Shown here: positions 48,617 through 56,621 of the stretch, in pieces
How positions within the stretch are numbered: position 1 is the first letter of the stretch
Layout of the letters: every line of letters starts with the position of its first letter
DNA from: Romboutsia faecis
GTDB lineage: Bacteria; Bacillota; Clostridia; Peptostreptococcales; Peptostreptococcaceae
Direction: 5' to 3'
Assembly: GCF_014323405.1 (NCBI RefSeq)
Contig: NZ_JACRWE010000004.1
Span: 124,001-188,000, forward strand
DNA: 64,000 nt
Notes under the pieces: model-generated
What the model was told of the DNA's origin: nothing
Database searches by the model: none
What the model saw: only the letters and a program-made list of their open reading frames with translations
Made by a program: the position numbers and the translations under genes

Positions 48617-49843
48617 ATGTCTACTACAGCAGTAATGGAAAATGAAAGAGCAGTAGAACCTGCAGGAATAAGGGAGAGATTATCAGGAAATGAGGCAGTA
48701 GCAATTGCTATAAAGCAAATACATCCAGATGTATTTCCAGCATTCCCTATAACTCCTTCAACAGAAATACCACAATATTTCTCATCATATGTGGCTAATG
48801 GTGAAGTACAAACTGAATTTGTTCCAGTAGAAAGTGAGCATAGTGCAATGAGTGCAGCTGTTGGTGCTCAATCAGCAGGTGCTAGAACAATGACAGCAAC
48901 ATCATCTTGTGGTCTAGCACTTATGTGGGAAGAATTATACATAGCAGCATCTAACAGACTTCCAATAACATTAGCTTTAGTAAATAGGGCTTTATCAGGT
49001 CCAATAAATATAAACTGTGACCACTCCGATAGTATGGGAGCAAGAGATGCAGGATGGATACAAATTTATTCTGAAAATAACCAAGAAGCTTATGATAACT
49101 TTATACAAGCTGTAAGAATAGGGGAACATAAAGATGTACAATTACCAGTAATGGTTTGCCAAGATGGATTTATAACAAGCCATGCTGTTGAAAATATAAA
49201 ATTAATAGAAGATTCTTTAGTAAAAGATTTTGTAGGAGAATACACTCCAGAAAATTACCTACTAAATGCTAAAAGACCAATGTCTACTGGTGCTTATGAT
49301 GTAACATCTTATTACATGGAGCACAAGAGACAGCAAGCTCAGGCTATGAAAAATGCTAAGAGAGTAGCTTTAGAAGTTGCAAAAGACTTTGAAAAAATAT
49401 CAGGAAGAAGCTACGGACTATTTGAAGAATACAAATTAGATGATGCAGATTATGCAATAGTTATAATAAACTCTGCAGCAGGAACTGCAAAAGATGCAAT
49501 AGATAAAATGAGAGCTGAAGGAAAGAAAGTTGGATTGTTAAAAATTAGACTATTTAGACCTTTCCCAGCCGAAGAAATAAGAGAAGCATTAAAAAATGTA
49601 AAAGTTTTAGCTGTAATGGATAGATGTGAAGGCTTTAATGCTTATGGGGGACCGCTAGGAGCGGAAGTTAAAGGAGCACTTTACAGTTTAGACAATGGAC
49701 CTAAAGTTGTAAATTATATTTATGGATTAGGCGGTAGAGATGTTAGGGTTGAGAACGTGGAAGAAGTATTTAACGAACTTGAAAAAATAGATAACAGTGG
49801 TGAGCTAGGAGAAGAGTATCGTTATTTATCAGTAAGAGATTAG
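48617..49843 (+). CDS. 2-oxoacid:ferredoxin oxidoreductase, alpha subunit
   Basis: 408 residues: LSGNEAVAIAIKQIHPDVFPAFPITPSTEI at the N-terminus, EFVPVESEHSAMSAAVGAQSAGARTMTATSS, and the transketolase-C-like domain (RLFRPFPAEEIREALKN, VMDRCEGFNAYGGPLGAEV). With beta it builds the thiamine diphosphate active site that decarboxylates a 2-oxoacid to an acyl-CoA. Because the operon follows megL, 2-oxobutyrate is a likely substrate, but pyruvate cannot be excluded. Confidence 0.93.
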   Translation: MSTTAVMENERAVEPAGIRERLSGNEAVAIAIKQIHPDVFPAFPITPSTEIPQYFSSYVANGEVQTEFVPVESEHSAMSAAVGAQSAGARTMTATSSCGLALMWEELYIAASNRLPITLALVNRALSGPININCDHSDSMGARDAGWIQIYSENNQEAYDNFIQAVRIGEHKDVQLPVMVCQDGFITSHAVENIKLIEDSLVKDFVGEYTPENYLLNAKRPMSTGAYDVTSYYMEHKRQQAQAMKNAKRVALEVAKDFEKISGRSYGLFEEYKLDDADYAIVIINSAAGTAKDAIDKMRAEGKKVGLLKIRLFRPFPAEEIREALKNVKVLAVMDRCEGFNAYGGPLGAEVKGALYSLDNGPKVVNYIYGLGGRDVRVENVEEVFNELEKIDNSGELGEEYRYLSVRD

Positions 49844-49855
49844 GGGGGTGTGAAG

Positions 49856-50794
49856 ATGAGTTATAATTTTAAGGATGTAATGAATAAGCCAGAAAGATTA
49901 GCTGGTGGGCATAGAATGTGCGCCGGATGTGGAGGAACTATTGCTGTAAGAAACGTACTACGTGGACTAAAAGAAGAAGATCACGCAGTAATAGGAAGTG
50001 CAACAGGATGTTTAGAAGTTTCTACTTTTATGTATCCTTATACAGCATGGAAGGACTCTTTTATACACAATGCTTTTGAGAATGCTGCAGCTACAATAAG
50101 TGGAGTAGAAGCTGCTTATAAAGCAATGAAGAGAAAAGGCAAGATAGATGATAGTTATAAATTTATAGCATTTGGTGGCGATGGTGGAACTTATGATATA
50201 GGATTCCAATCATTATCAGGTGCTATGGAAAGAAACCACGATATGGTATATGTATGCTATGATAATGGTGCTTACATGAACACAGGTATCCAACGCTCAT
50301 CTGCAACACCGATGTATGCAGATACTACAACAACTCCAGTAGGAAGTGAATCACCTGGAAAACCTCAAAATAGAAAAGATTTAGCAGCTATAATAGCATC
50401 ACATGATGTTCCATATGTCGCTCAAACAACATTTATAAAGAACTTTAAAGATTTACACACTAAATCTGAAAAAGCTATATATACAGAAGGTGCAGCATTC
50501 TTAAATGTAATGGCACCATGTCCAAGAGGATGGAGATATCCAGCAGAAGATATGATGAAAATATGTGAATTAGCAGTAGAAACTTGCTACTGGCCACTAT
50601 TTGAAGTTATAGATGGAAAATGGATATTAAATTATAGACCAAAGAAAAAACTTCCAATTGAAGAGTTTCTAAAGCCGCAAGGTAGATTTAAGCATTTATT
50701 CAAAAAGGGTAATGAGCATTTAATAGAAGAATTCCAAGCTGAAGTAGATAGAAGATGGAATGAACTATTAGCTAGATGTGGAGAAGAAATATAA
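49856..50794 (+). CDS. 2-oxoacid:ferredoxin oxidoreductase, beta subunit (thiamine diphosphate)
   Basis: 312 residues. The cluster cysteines are in HRMCAGCGG and SATGCLEVS, with a further one in NVMAPCPRGWRYP. The thiamine diphosphate motif is GGDGGTYDIGFQSLSGA, ending at VCYDNGAYMNTGIQRS. I start at the ATG at 49856 behind GGGGGGTG; a GTG at 49850 overlaps the ribosome site. It completes the four-subunit enzyme. Confidence 0.93.
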   Translation: MSYNFKDVMNKPERLAGGHRMCAGCGGTIAVRNVLRGLKEEDHAVIGSATGCLEVSTFMYPYTAWKDSFIHNAFENAAATISGVEAAYKAMKRKGKIDDSYKFIAFGGDGGTYDIGFQSLSGAMERNHDMVYVCYDNGAYMNTGIQRSSATPMYADTTTTPVGSESPGKPQNRKDLAAIIASHDVPYVAQTTFIKNFKDLHTKSEKAIYTEGAAFLNVMAPCPRGWRYPAEDMMKICELAVETCYWPLFEVIDGKWILNYRPKKKLPIEEFLKPQGRFKHLFKKGNEHLIEEFQAEVDRRWNELLARCGEEI

Positions 50795-50878
50795 TCTAAC
50801 CTATTAACAACATTATTATGAATGCTAGGCGAGAATATTTTATCAGAACTAAAAGATTATAATATTGACAATAGTTTC

Positions 50879-50931
50879 ATCAGAATAGAAGTTTAGGTAA
50901 TACTTTAAGTATTATCTAGACCTATTTTGAT
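50879..50931 (+). other. Bulged hairpin in the leader of the NhaC-family transporter gene
   Basis: ATCAGAATAG (50879-50888) pairs with CTATTTTGAT (50922-50931), and AGGTAATAC (50895-50903) with GTATTATCT (50909-50917). The stem is 61 bases before the start codon. It has no T-tract and matches no riboswitch I know. Confidence 0.45.
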
Positions 50932-50991
50932 GGAGAAATTCAATCAATAATATATAAATATTATAAAAATTAATTAAGGGGAGAAAAAAGT

Positions 50992-52311
50992 ATGAACAAA
51001 AATGTTTCCAAAGGAAATCCATTGGCATTATTACCTATTGTTGTATTTTTAGTTTTATTTGTTGGTAGCGGTATTATAACAGGAGATTTTTATCAAATGC
51101 CAGTTTTGGTTGCTTTTATGATAGCATCTGGAGTTGCATTATTATTTAACAGAAATGAAAAGTTTGACACTAAAATGGATATATTCTGTAAGAGTGCAGG
51201 AGACCCTAATATAGTTCTAATGTTAGTAATATTCTTATTAGCTGGAGCATTCGGTAGTGTTGCAAAGGCTATGGGTGGAGTTGATTCAACTGTTAATTTA
51301 AGTTTATCTGTATTACCTCCAAACCTTTTAGTTGCAGGATTATTTGTAATAGGAAGTTTTATATCTATATCAATGGGAACATCAGTAGGAACAATAGCAG
51401 CTCTTGCTCCAATAGGACTTGGTATAGCTGAAAAGACTGGAATACCAGTAGCTTTAGTAACAGGAGCTATAGTTGGTGGTGCTATGTTTGGTGATAACTT
51501 ATCAATGATATCTGATACTACAATAGCAGCATCTAGAACTCAAGGGTGTGATCTAAAAGATAAGTTCAAGGTTAACTTTTTAATAGTTTTACCAGCGGCA
51601 ATACTTACAGTAATATTACTTGCTGTAATGACTAGTGGATATAAAGGGTCCGCAGGGCAAACGTATTCCTATGAATTTATTAAAGTTGTTCCGTATATAG
51701 CGGTCTTAGTAGGAGCTTTATGTGGAGTTAATGTTTTTGTTTTACTTGGAGGAGGAATATTATTTGCTGGAGTTGTAGGAATGACTACAGGTTCTCTTGA
51801 TTTATCTGGACTAATTCAAGCTGTATCTGGTGGTATGGCAGGTATGCAGGAATTATGTATATTAGTCTTAATAGTTGGTGGAGTTGTTGGCTTAATGAAG
51901 CACAATGGAGGAATAGATTTCTTACTTAACTTTATAACTAGTAGAATAAATAGTAAAAAAGGTGCAGAGTTTGGAATAGCTGCATTAGTAAGTGTTGTAG
52001 ATTTATGTACTGCAAACAATACTATAGCAATAGTAACTGCGGGACCTTTAGCTAAAGATATAGCGGAGCAATACGATATAGATCCAAGAAAAACTGCAAG
52101 TATACTTGATATATTCTCAGCTTGTTGGCAAGGAATGATACCTTATGGGGCACAACTTGTTACAGCAGCTGGAATAGTTGGAGTGTCTGCTGTTGAGATA
52201 ATAAAATACTTGCATTATCCAATGTTAATGTTAGTATGTGGTATTGGTTCAATAATATTTGGAATACCAAGATTAAAAAAGACAAAAGAAAATACAAGTA
52301 AAGTATCATAA
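50992..52311 (+). CDS. NhaC-family Na+/H+ antiporter-like transporter
   Basis: 439 residues with about 11 membrane spans. ISISMGTSVGTIAALAPIGLGIAEKTG and AMFGDNLSMISDTTIAASRTQGC are the NhaC-family signature, and TANNTIAIVTAGPLAKDIAEQYDI belongs to the second repeat. Members move Na+/H+, organic acids or amino acids; MetT methionine importers belong to this superfamily. With megL and the oxidoreductase upstream, methionine uptake is a reasonable guess, but sequence alone does not settle it. GGGGAG precedes the ATG and a terminator follows. Confidence 0.83.
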   Translation: MNKNVSKGNPLALLPIVVFLVLFVGSGIITGDFYQMPVLVAFMIASGVALLFNRNEKFDTKMDIFCKSAGDPNIVLMLVIFLLAGAFGSVAKAMGGVDSTVNLSLSVLPPNLLVAGLFVIGSFISISMGTSVGTIAALAPIGLGIAEKTGIPVALVTGAIVGGAMFGDNLSMISDTTIAASRTQGCDLKDKFKVNFLIVLPAAILTVILLAVMTSGYKGSAGQTYSYEFIKVVPYIAVLVGALCGVNVFVLLGGGILFAGVVGMTTGSLDLSGLIQAVSGGMAGMQELCILVLIVGGVVGLMKHNGGIDFLLNFITSRINSKKGAEFGIAALVSVVDLCTANNTIAIVTAGPLAKDIAEQYDIDPRKTASILDIFSACWQGMIPYGAQLVTAAGIVGVSAVEIIKYLHYPMLMLVCGIGSIIFGIPRLKKTKENTSKVS

Positions 52312-52312
52312 T

Positions 52313-52356
52313 AAAATCACTAGCTTGGTAGTAATTTACTAAGCTAGTGATTTTTT
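52313..52356 (+). terminator. Bidirectional terminator after the NhaC-family gene
   Basis: AAAATCACTAGCTT (52313-52326) and AAGCTAGTGATTTT (52341-52354) form a perfect 14-bp stem with A-tract and T-tract flanks, serving the converging ABC operon as well. Confidence 0.92.
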
Positions 52357-52357
52357 A

Positions 52358-53029
52358 TTAGCAGACTTGCGTTTGAAGTAATTGTTTATTTTTAACCAGA
52401 TAAGTTATATCGGATTTTTTAGCAATTTCATTATTGTGAGTTACTAGTATTACAGTTTTATTATGCTCCTTTACTAATTTCTCAAAGATTGATATTATCT
52501 CATTTGAAGTATTTTCATCTAAGTTTCCAGTAGCTTCATCAGCTAATATTAAGTTTGATTCAGTAGCCAAGGCTCTTGCAATGGCAACTCTTTGTTGTTG
52601 ACCACCACTTAACGTTAAAACTTTTTGCTTTCCTTGTTCTTCAGTTAAACCAACTTGTTTAAGTATTTCTATAGCTTTTTCTTTTTTATTAGGGCATTTT
52701 GTATCTTTTATTTCCATAGCACAAATAATATTATCTAAGGCACTCATATATGTTAAAAGATTATAACTTTGGAATATTATAGAGATATACTTATTTCTAT
52801 AGTTAGATAAACCTATACTATTTATATTTCTATTATCAAATAAAATTGATCCAGAATTAGCTTTATCAAGCCCAGCAGCTAATGATAAGAATGTTGTCTT
52901 ACCAGAACCAGAGGGACCTATTATTGTATAAAATTTACCTTGTTTAAATGTTGCATTGACTTTATCTAAGATAACAGAATTGTTATTGTAAGAATAAGTT
53001 ATATTTTTAAATTCTAGTATTGTATTCAT
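52358..53029 (-). CDS. ABC transporter ATP-binding protein (MacB/LolD type)
   Basis: 223 residues: Walker A GPSGSGKTT, the Q-loop in FQSYNLL, signature LSGGQQQRVAIARAL and Walker B LILADEATGNLDE, followed by the switch histidine in VTHN. The type pairs with MacB/FtsX permeases that move peptides, antibiotics or lipids outward, or act in cell-envelope signalling. It lies 9 bases after the permease gene on the same strand, with AGGAGG before the start. Confidence 0.93.
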   Translation of the reverse strand: MNTILEFKNITYSYNNNSVILDKVNATFKQGKFYTIIGPSGSGKTTFLSLAAGLDKANSGSILFDNRNINSIGLSNYRNKYISIIFQSYNLLTYMSALDNIICAMEIKDTKCPNKKEKAIEILKQVGLTEEQGKQKVLTLSGGQQQRVAIARALATESNLILADEATGNLDENTSNEIISIFEKLVKEHNKTVILVTHNNEIAKKSDITYLVKNKQLLQTQVC

Positions 53030-53038
53030 ATAATCCTC

Positions 53039-54544
53039 CTAACTATGTTTACTTAAGATATTTTTTGGGTTAAGTCTCATTACTGTAACTGCTGGTACGC
53101 AAGTTGCTATTAATGAGATAGTAGTTCCTAATACAGCCATTTTAAAGAAATCATTACTTGAAACAGAAACATCAAGCTCATCTATTACATCCACATCAGA
53201 ATTAGGTTTTGAGAACATTCCTCCGAATCCCTTATTTGAACCTCTATCTCCACCAGGCATTTCTGCAGCGTTTACTTCATTACTATTTTCAGAAGATGAA
53301 ATTTCAGAAGATAAAAGTTGGTTTGCAACTATATTACTAGTTGAGTTTCCTAATAATGAAGATGCTCCTAAGGATAAAACTAGTATTAATAGGATTTCTA
53401 CTGCAAATTGAGCAATTATTTTAGGCTTCTTTTCGCCAAGAGAAAGAAGTATACCTATTTCTTGGTTTCTATCTCTAATTGATAACATTATTATTAAAGT
53501 TAAAATTAAACCACCAGCTATTGATATAACATATACTGCTATTTTAGAGAATGAGCTTATATTTTCGATAGGACCTAACATTTGCTCATAAGCTGCATCG
53601 TTTGCATCCAATGTAAAAGTATCAAAGTCTATAGAAGAGTTTTCTTTGGCATCAGCTATAAATGAATCAACATTAGTTGGGTCATTTAGGTAAAATATAG
53701 CACTATCAACAGCATTTTCATAATCAGAACCTTTTATATTAGAAATTGTTTCTAAATTAGTATAGATATTGTTGTATGGGCTAACAGCTGTATTCATCAT
53801 AGCTTGTTCAGTAAAATCTTCATTAGAAGTATAGATACCAATTATTTTTAAATCATATGTAGTATCTTCATCAGATGTAGAACCTACAGTTATTGTATCT
53901 CCTACGCTTAAATCATTCTCAGAAGCTAGAGCTTCTTCTATAATAGCAACATTAGAAGTCGTTTTATCAGTTATAGCTTCACCTTCAACCATAGAAATGT
54001 TATTTTTTTTAAAAGATGATGTTTGTTCTAAATTAGAAACACCAGTTAATGTAACATCTCCAATATTACCTATTTTACCGCCTTGCCCAAATTGAGGTAC
54101 TTTAGAATTAGATTCTTCAGTTGTAGAGTCTTCATTATCAGAACTTCCAACAGCAGTGAAGTTGCTAGCTAATAAGCTTGTACTTGATTGAGCCAAGTAT
54201 CCTTCTATATATTCTGATTTTAATAATTCATCTATGTATTCAGTTGAAATAGGTGTCATAGTAGGTTTCATTCTTTCAACGCTTGGAGGCTCACCATTTG
54301 GAGTACCAGAAGGTGAAGATTCTTTTGATTTAATCATACTTTCTCTCATTTTCTGAGTGTCAACTTTTAATGTTACCTCAGCTCCAAGTTGTTGTCTTGC
54401 TAGAACTCCAGCAGCTTTGCTAGCAGTTTGAATTGATATACCAGACAATACTAGTAGACATATTGTGGTTATAACTGTAAATAGTAGTAGTGTTTTTGAC
54501 AGCCTACTTTTTATGCTTAATATTGCTCTTTTAAAAAAGTTCAT
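53039..54544 (-). CDS. ABC transporter permease (MacB/FtsX type)
   Basis: 501 residues. One N-terminal membrane span (about 17-38) is followed by a large external domain (about 40-330) rich in Ser, Thr, Glu and Asn, then the FtsX core with three spans near 335-360, 383-405 and 468-490. RDRNQEIGILLSLGEKKPKI is the coupling region to the ATPase, and VMRLNPKNIL ends the chain as in relatives. A low-complexity insert (SSEISSSENSNEVN, GGDRGSNKGFGG) sits between the second and third core spans. The cargo is unknown. The upstream region 54545-54818 contains no further gene. Confidence 0.88.
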   Translation of the reverse strand: MNFFKRAILSIKSRLSKTLLLFTVITTICLLVLSGISIQTASKAAGVLARQQLGAEVTLKVDTQKMRESMIKSKESSPSGTPNGEPPSVERMKPTMTPISTEYIDELLKSEYIEGYLAQSSTSLLASNFTAVGSSDNEDSTTEESNSKVPQFGQGGKIGNIGDVTLTGVSNLEQTSSFKKNNISMVEGEAITDKTTSNVAIIEEALASENDLSVGDTITVGSTSDEDTTYDLKIIGIYTSNEDFTEQAMMNTAVSPYNNIYTNLETISNIKGSDYENAVDSAIFYLNDPTNVDSFIADAKENSSIDFDTFTLDANDAAYEQMLGPIENISSFSKIAVYVISIAGGLILTLIIMLSIRDRNQEIGILLSLGEKKPKIIAQFAVEILLILVLSLGASSLLGNSTSNIVANQLLSSEISSSENSNEVNAAEMPGGDRGSNKGFGGMFSKPNSDVDVIDELDVSVSSNDFFKMAVLGTTISLIATCVPAVTVMRLNPKNILSKHS

Positions 54545-54756
54545 AAGTTATTACTCCTTTTCCATGAAATATAAATTACTATCTGTATTTTAATTACAAG
54601 ACATGAAGTTTGTATGAAATAAAAGAGAACATTTAGTGAAAGAGCTATGAAGTTTATATGAATTAATGGGAACAATGTTAATATGAAAAGATTTATAGTG
54701 GTATGGTTAAAGAACTTATGAAACATAGTTATTGGATGTGAATGCTTGTATTAAGA

Positions 54757-54774
54757 AGTCTATTATGATAGACT
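54757..54774 (+). other. Small palindrome upstream of secG
   Basis: AGTCTAT-tatg-ATAGACT is a perfect inverted repeat 45 bases before the secG start, in the region shared with the divergent ABC operon. A possible operator; nothing more is seen in 54545-54818. Confidence 0.3.
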
Positions 54775-54818
54775 AAAAATGAATGAATTTTTTATCAGAA
54801 ATGATAGGAGGATAACAT

Positions 54819-55046
54819 ATGTTAGGCAACGTTTTAATGGGATTACAAGTTGTATTAGGGATTATATTAATACTTGCTATAATGCCTCAAGATAGTAAAA
54901 GTGCTGTTCCTACACAATATGGTGGAGAAGGAAGCCAAAGTTATTTCAAGCCAAAAGGTAAGGAAGCTTTCCTTGGTAGAGTTACAAAGATAGCAGCAGT
55001 ATTATTCTTCTTAAATGCATTAGCATTAGCTGTTATAAATAAATAG
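54819..55046 (+). CDS. secG: Preprotein translocase subunit SecG
   Basis: 75 residues with two membrane spans (about 5-22 and 56-73) around a conserved loop (MPQDSKSAVPTQYGGEGSQSYF). It supports the SecYE channel during export. AGGAGG precedes the ATG. secG stands before rnr, smpB and tmRNA, as in many Firmicutes, but here an AEC transporter gene and structured sequence have been inserted between secG and rnr. Confidence 0.95.
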   Translation: MLGNVLMGLQVVLGIILILAIMPQDSKSAVPTQYGGEGSQSYFKPKGKEAFLGRVTKIAAVLFFLNALALAVINK

Positions 55047-55082
55047 TAGTGGGTAAATGGCCATTACCTAATACTATTTATA
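55039..55082 (+). terminator. Hairpin over the secG stop codon
   Basis: AAATAGTA pairs with TACTATTT, and GGTAA-TGGCCA-TTACC forms the tip. It starts inside the last codons of secG. The tail is only moderately T-rich. Confidence 0.5.
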
Positions 55083-55114
55083 AATAACATTTTAAAAATT
55101 AAATTTAATTTTTA

Positions 55115-55269
55115 AAAAGGAGTTATTTTATGTGGAGTTAAATACGGGCGAGCGGGTTTATATATAATTTGCCTTCCATGCAGCAAAGTATGCTGCAAAT
55201 GTCAGTGCAAATTATATATAAATCTTAGGCTCTAGGGTATTCAACAAACCATTTAAAGTAGCTCCTTTT
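55115..55269 (+). ncRNA. Rod-like structured element after secG (candidate RNA, unassigned)
   Basis: AAAAGGAG-TTATTTTA (55115-55130) pairs with 55254-55269, with more pairs up to 55135/55249. Inside come AATAC/GTATT, GAGC/GCTC, a perfect 16-bp stem TTTATATATAATTTGC (55157-55172) with 55207-55222, and an apical TGCAGCA/TGCTGCA stem. The whole forms one long rod of about 155 bases with internal loops. The apex resembles that of the element after rnr. I cannot match it to a known RNA family; it could equally be a palindromic DNA element. Confidence 0.45.
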
Positions 55270-55293
55270 GTATTGTGGGAATAGAAAAGAGAT

Positions 55294-56232
55294 CTAAATT
55301 AATGATAGTTGCTTTAGAGCTAGTATCCATAGAAATACTGTTGGGATGCAGAATAAGCAAGTGAAGACTATTGATTGTTCTGCTAAGATGCTGTCTCCAT
55401 CCATTTGTTTTGACATTTGGAAAGTTGATACTGCTACTGGTGCTGCAAATATTAGTAGTATTGTTAGCAGTTCTATACCTCTGAATCCTAGTTTTATTGA
55501 GATTGGAATAAATATAAGAGGTACGAAAATTAGTTTGTTTAATACTATTATTACTGTGTGTTTTAAGTATTCTTTTATGTGACTAAATGAGAATGACCCA
55601 CCTAGTAGTATTAGTGATAGTGGGGTAGCTATTTTTGCTATGTCACTTATTGATTTTTCTACAAATGTTGGTAGAGTTATGTTAAGGGTTACAAATAAAA
55701 TTCCTACAGCTGATGCTATGATTAGTGGGTTTGTGATTATTCCCTTTAGGATTTTTTTAAAATTTATTTCCCCATCTCTAAACAATTCTAAAGAAATTAC
55801 TGATAAAAGATTAAATAACGGAACTATGACAGCAATTAGCAATGCTGTTGTACCAATATTTCCTTCGCCATATATTGAAGTTGCTATAGGCATTCCAAAT
55901 ATAACAAAATTACTTCTAAATATACCTTGAATCATTACTCCTCGTTTTTTATTATCCTTTTCTATTTTAGGAATAAGAAAACATAGAATTATGAATAAGA
56001 TAACTATTGAACTAACTGAAAAAATAATTAGATTGATATTAAAAGAACTTTTTACATCACTTTGATAAATATTAAAAAATAATAGTATTGGTAAAAAAAT
56101 TTTGAAACAAACGCTATTCATTACATTTAATGTTTGTTTATCTAAAAGTTTTATATATTTCAAATAATATCCTAAAGACATAATAAGAAATAATGGTGTA
56201 ACTACGTTAAAAGATAAAATAAAATTCTCCAT
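55294..56232 (-). CDS. AEC (auxin efflux carrier) family transporter
   Basis: 312 residues with about ten membrane spans in two repeats. FNVVTPLFLIMSLGYYLKYIKLLDKQTLNVMN is the usual N-terminus and GIFRSNFVIFGMPIATSIYGEGN carries the family's central motif; LLGGSFSF and PVAVSTFQMSKQMDGD belong to the second half. AEC carriers of bacteria move organic acids such as malate or malonate. The substrate is unknown here. GGGAGG precedes the ATG. It lies opposite to secG and rnr. Confidence 0.88.
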   Translation of the reverse strand: MENFILSFNVVTPLFLIMSLGYYLKYIKLLDKQTLNVMNSVCFKIFLPILLFFNIYQSDVKSSFNINLIIFSVSSIVILFIILCFLIPKIEKDNKKRGVMIQGIFRSNFVIFGMPIATSIYGEGNIGTTALLIAVIVPLFNLLSVISLELFRDGEINFKKILKGIITNPLIIASAVGILFVTLNITLPTFVEKSISDIAKIATPLSLILLGGSFSFSHIKEYLKHTVIIVLNKLIFVPLIFIPISIKLGFRGIELLTILLIFAAPVAVSTFQMSKQMDGDSILAEQSIVFTCLFCIPTVFLWILALKQLSLI

Positions 56233-56621
56233 ATTTTAAGCCTCCCAATTTTGATTGTTCATACATTTCAGTTTAGAGAAAAAAACTTTAAAAATCAATA
56301 TAGGTTGTGGCAAAATATGTAATAAAATAAGAGAGTATAGTCATTAGATTTTATTTTATTTAAAACTGTGCTAGAATAACAGTGGATTCCAAATATTAGA
56401 AATAATATGTATATATAATAAAATTAAAAACTTAATATACTAAATACATTAAAATTTGATAATAATAAAAGTATATATACAAATTGGGAAATTACAATTT
56501 CCTAAAAATAAAAAAGAAATTTATAGTGAATAATTATAATGTTTTAAAAAATACATCGTATATATTTACTAATAAGAATTTTATAAATTTAATAATATAA
56601 AAAGAAATATAGGAGGCAATC
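56233..56621. other. Intergenic region between the AEC gene and rnr
   Basis: 389 AT-rich bases without a credible gene. The only clear structure is GGAAATT-ac-AATTTCC (56487-56502), a 7-bp inverted repeat that could be an operator for either divergent gene. No convincing promoter pair stands out. Confidence 0.4.

Noticed and set aside
50865..50870. TTGACA as -35 of the NhaC-family gene
   Set aside because: No acceptable -10 lies 15 to 19 bases downstream.
54541..54726. 61-codon minus-strand frame upstream of the ABC permease
   Set aside because: Low-complexity hydrophobic translation that overlaps the likely promoter region; no ribosome site.
55115..55269. 6S RNA as identity of the element after secG
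   Set aside because: The rod shape is similar, but I could not find the conserved 6S bubble sequences; kept as unassigned.
55346..55930. Plus-strand frames of 78 and 96 codons inside the AEC gene
   Set aside because: Antisense shadows of a clear transporter gene.
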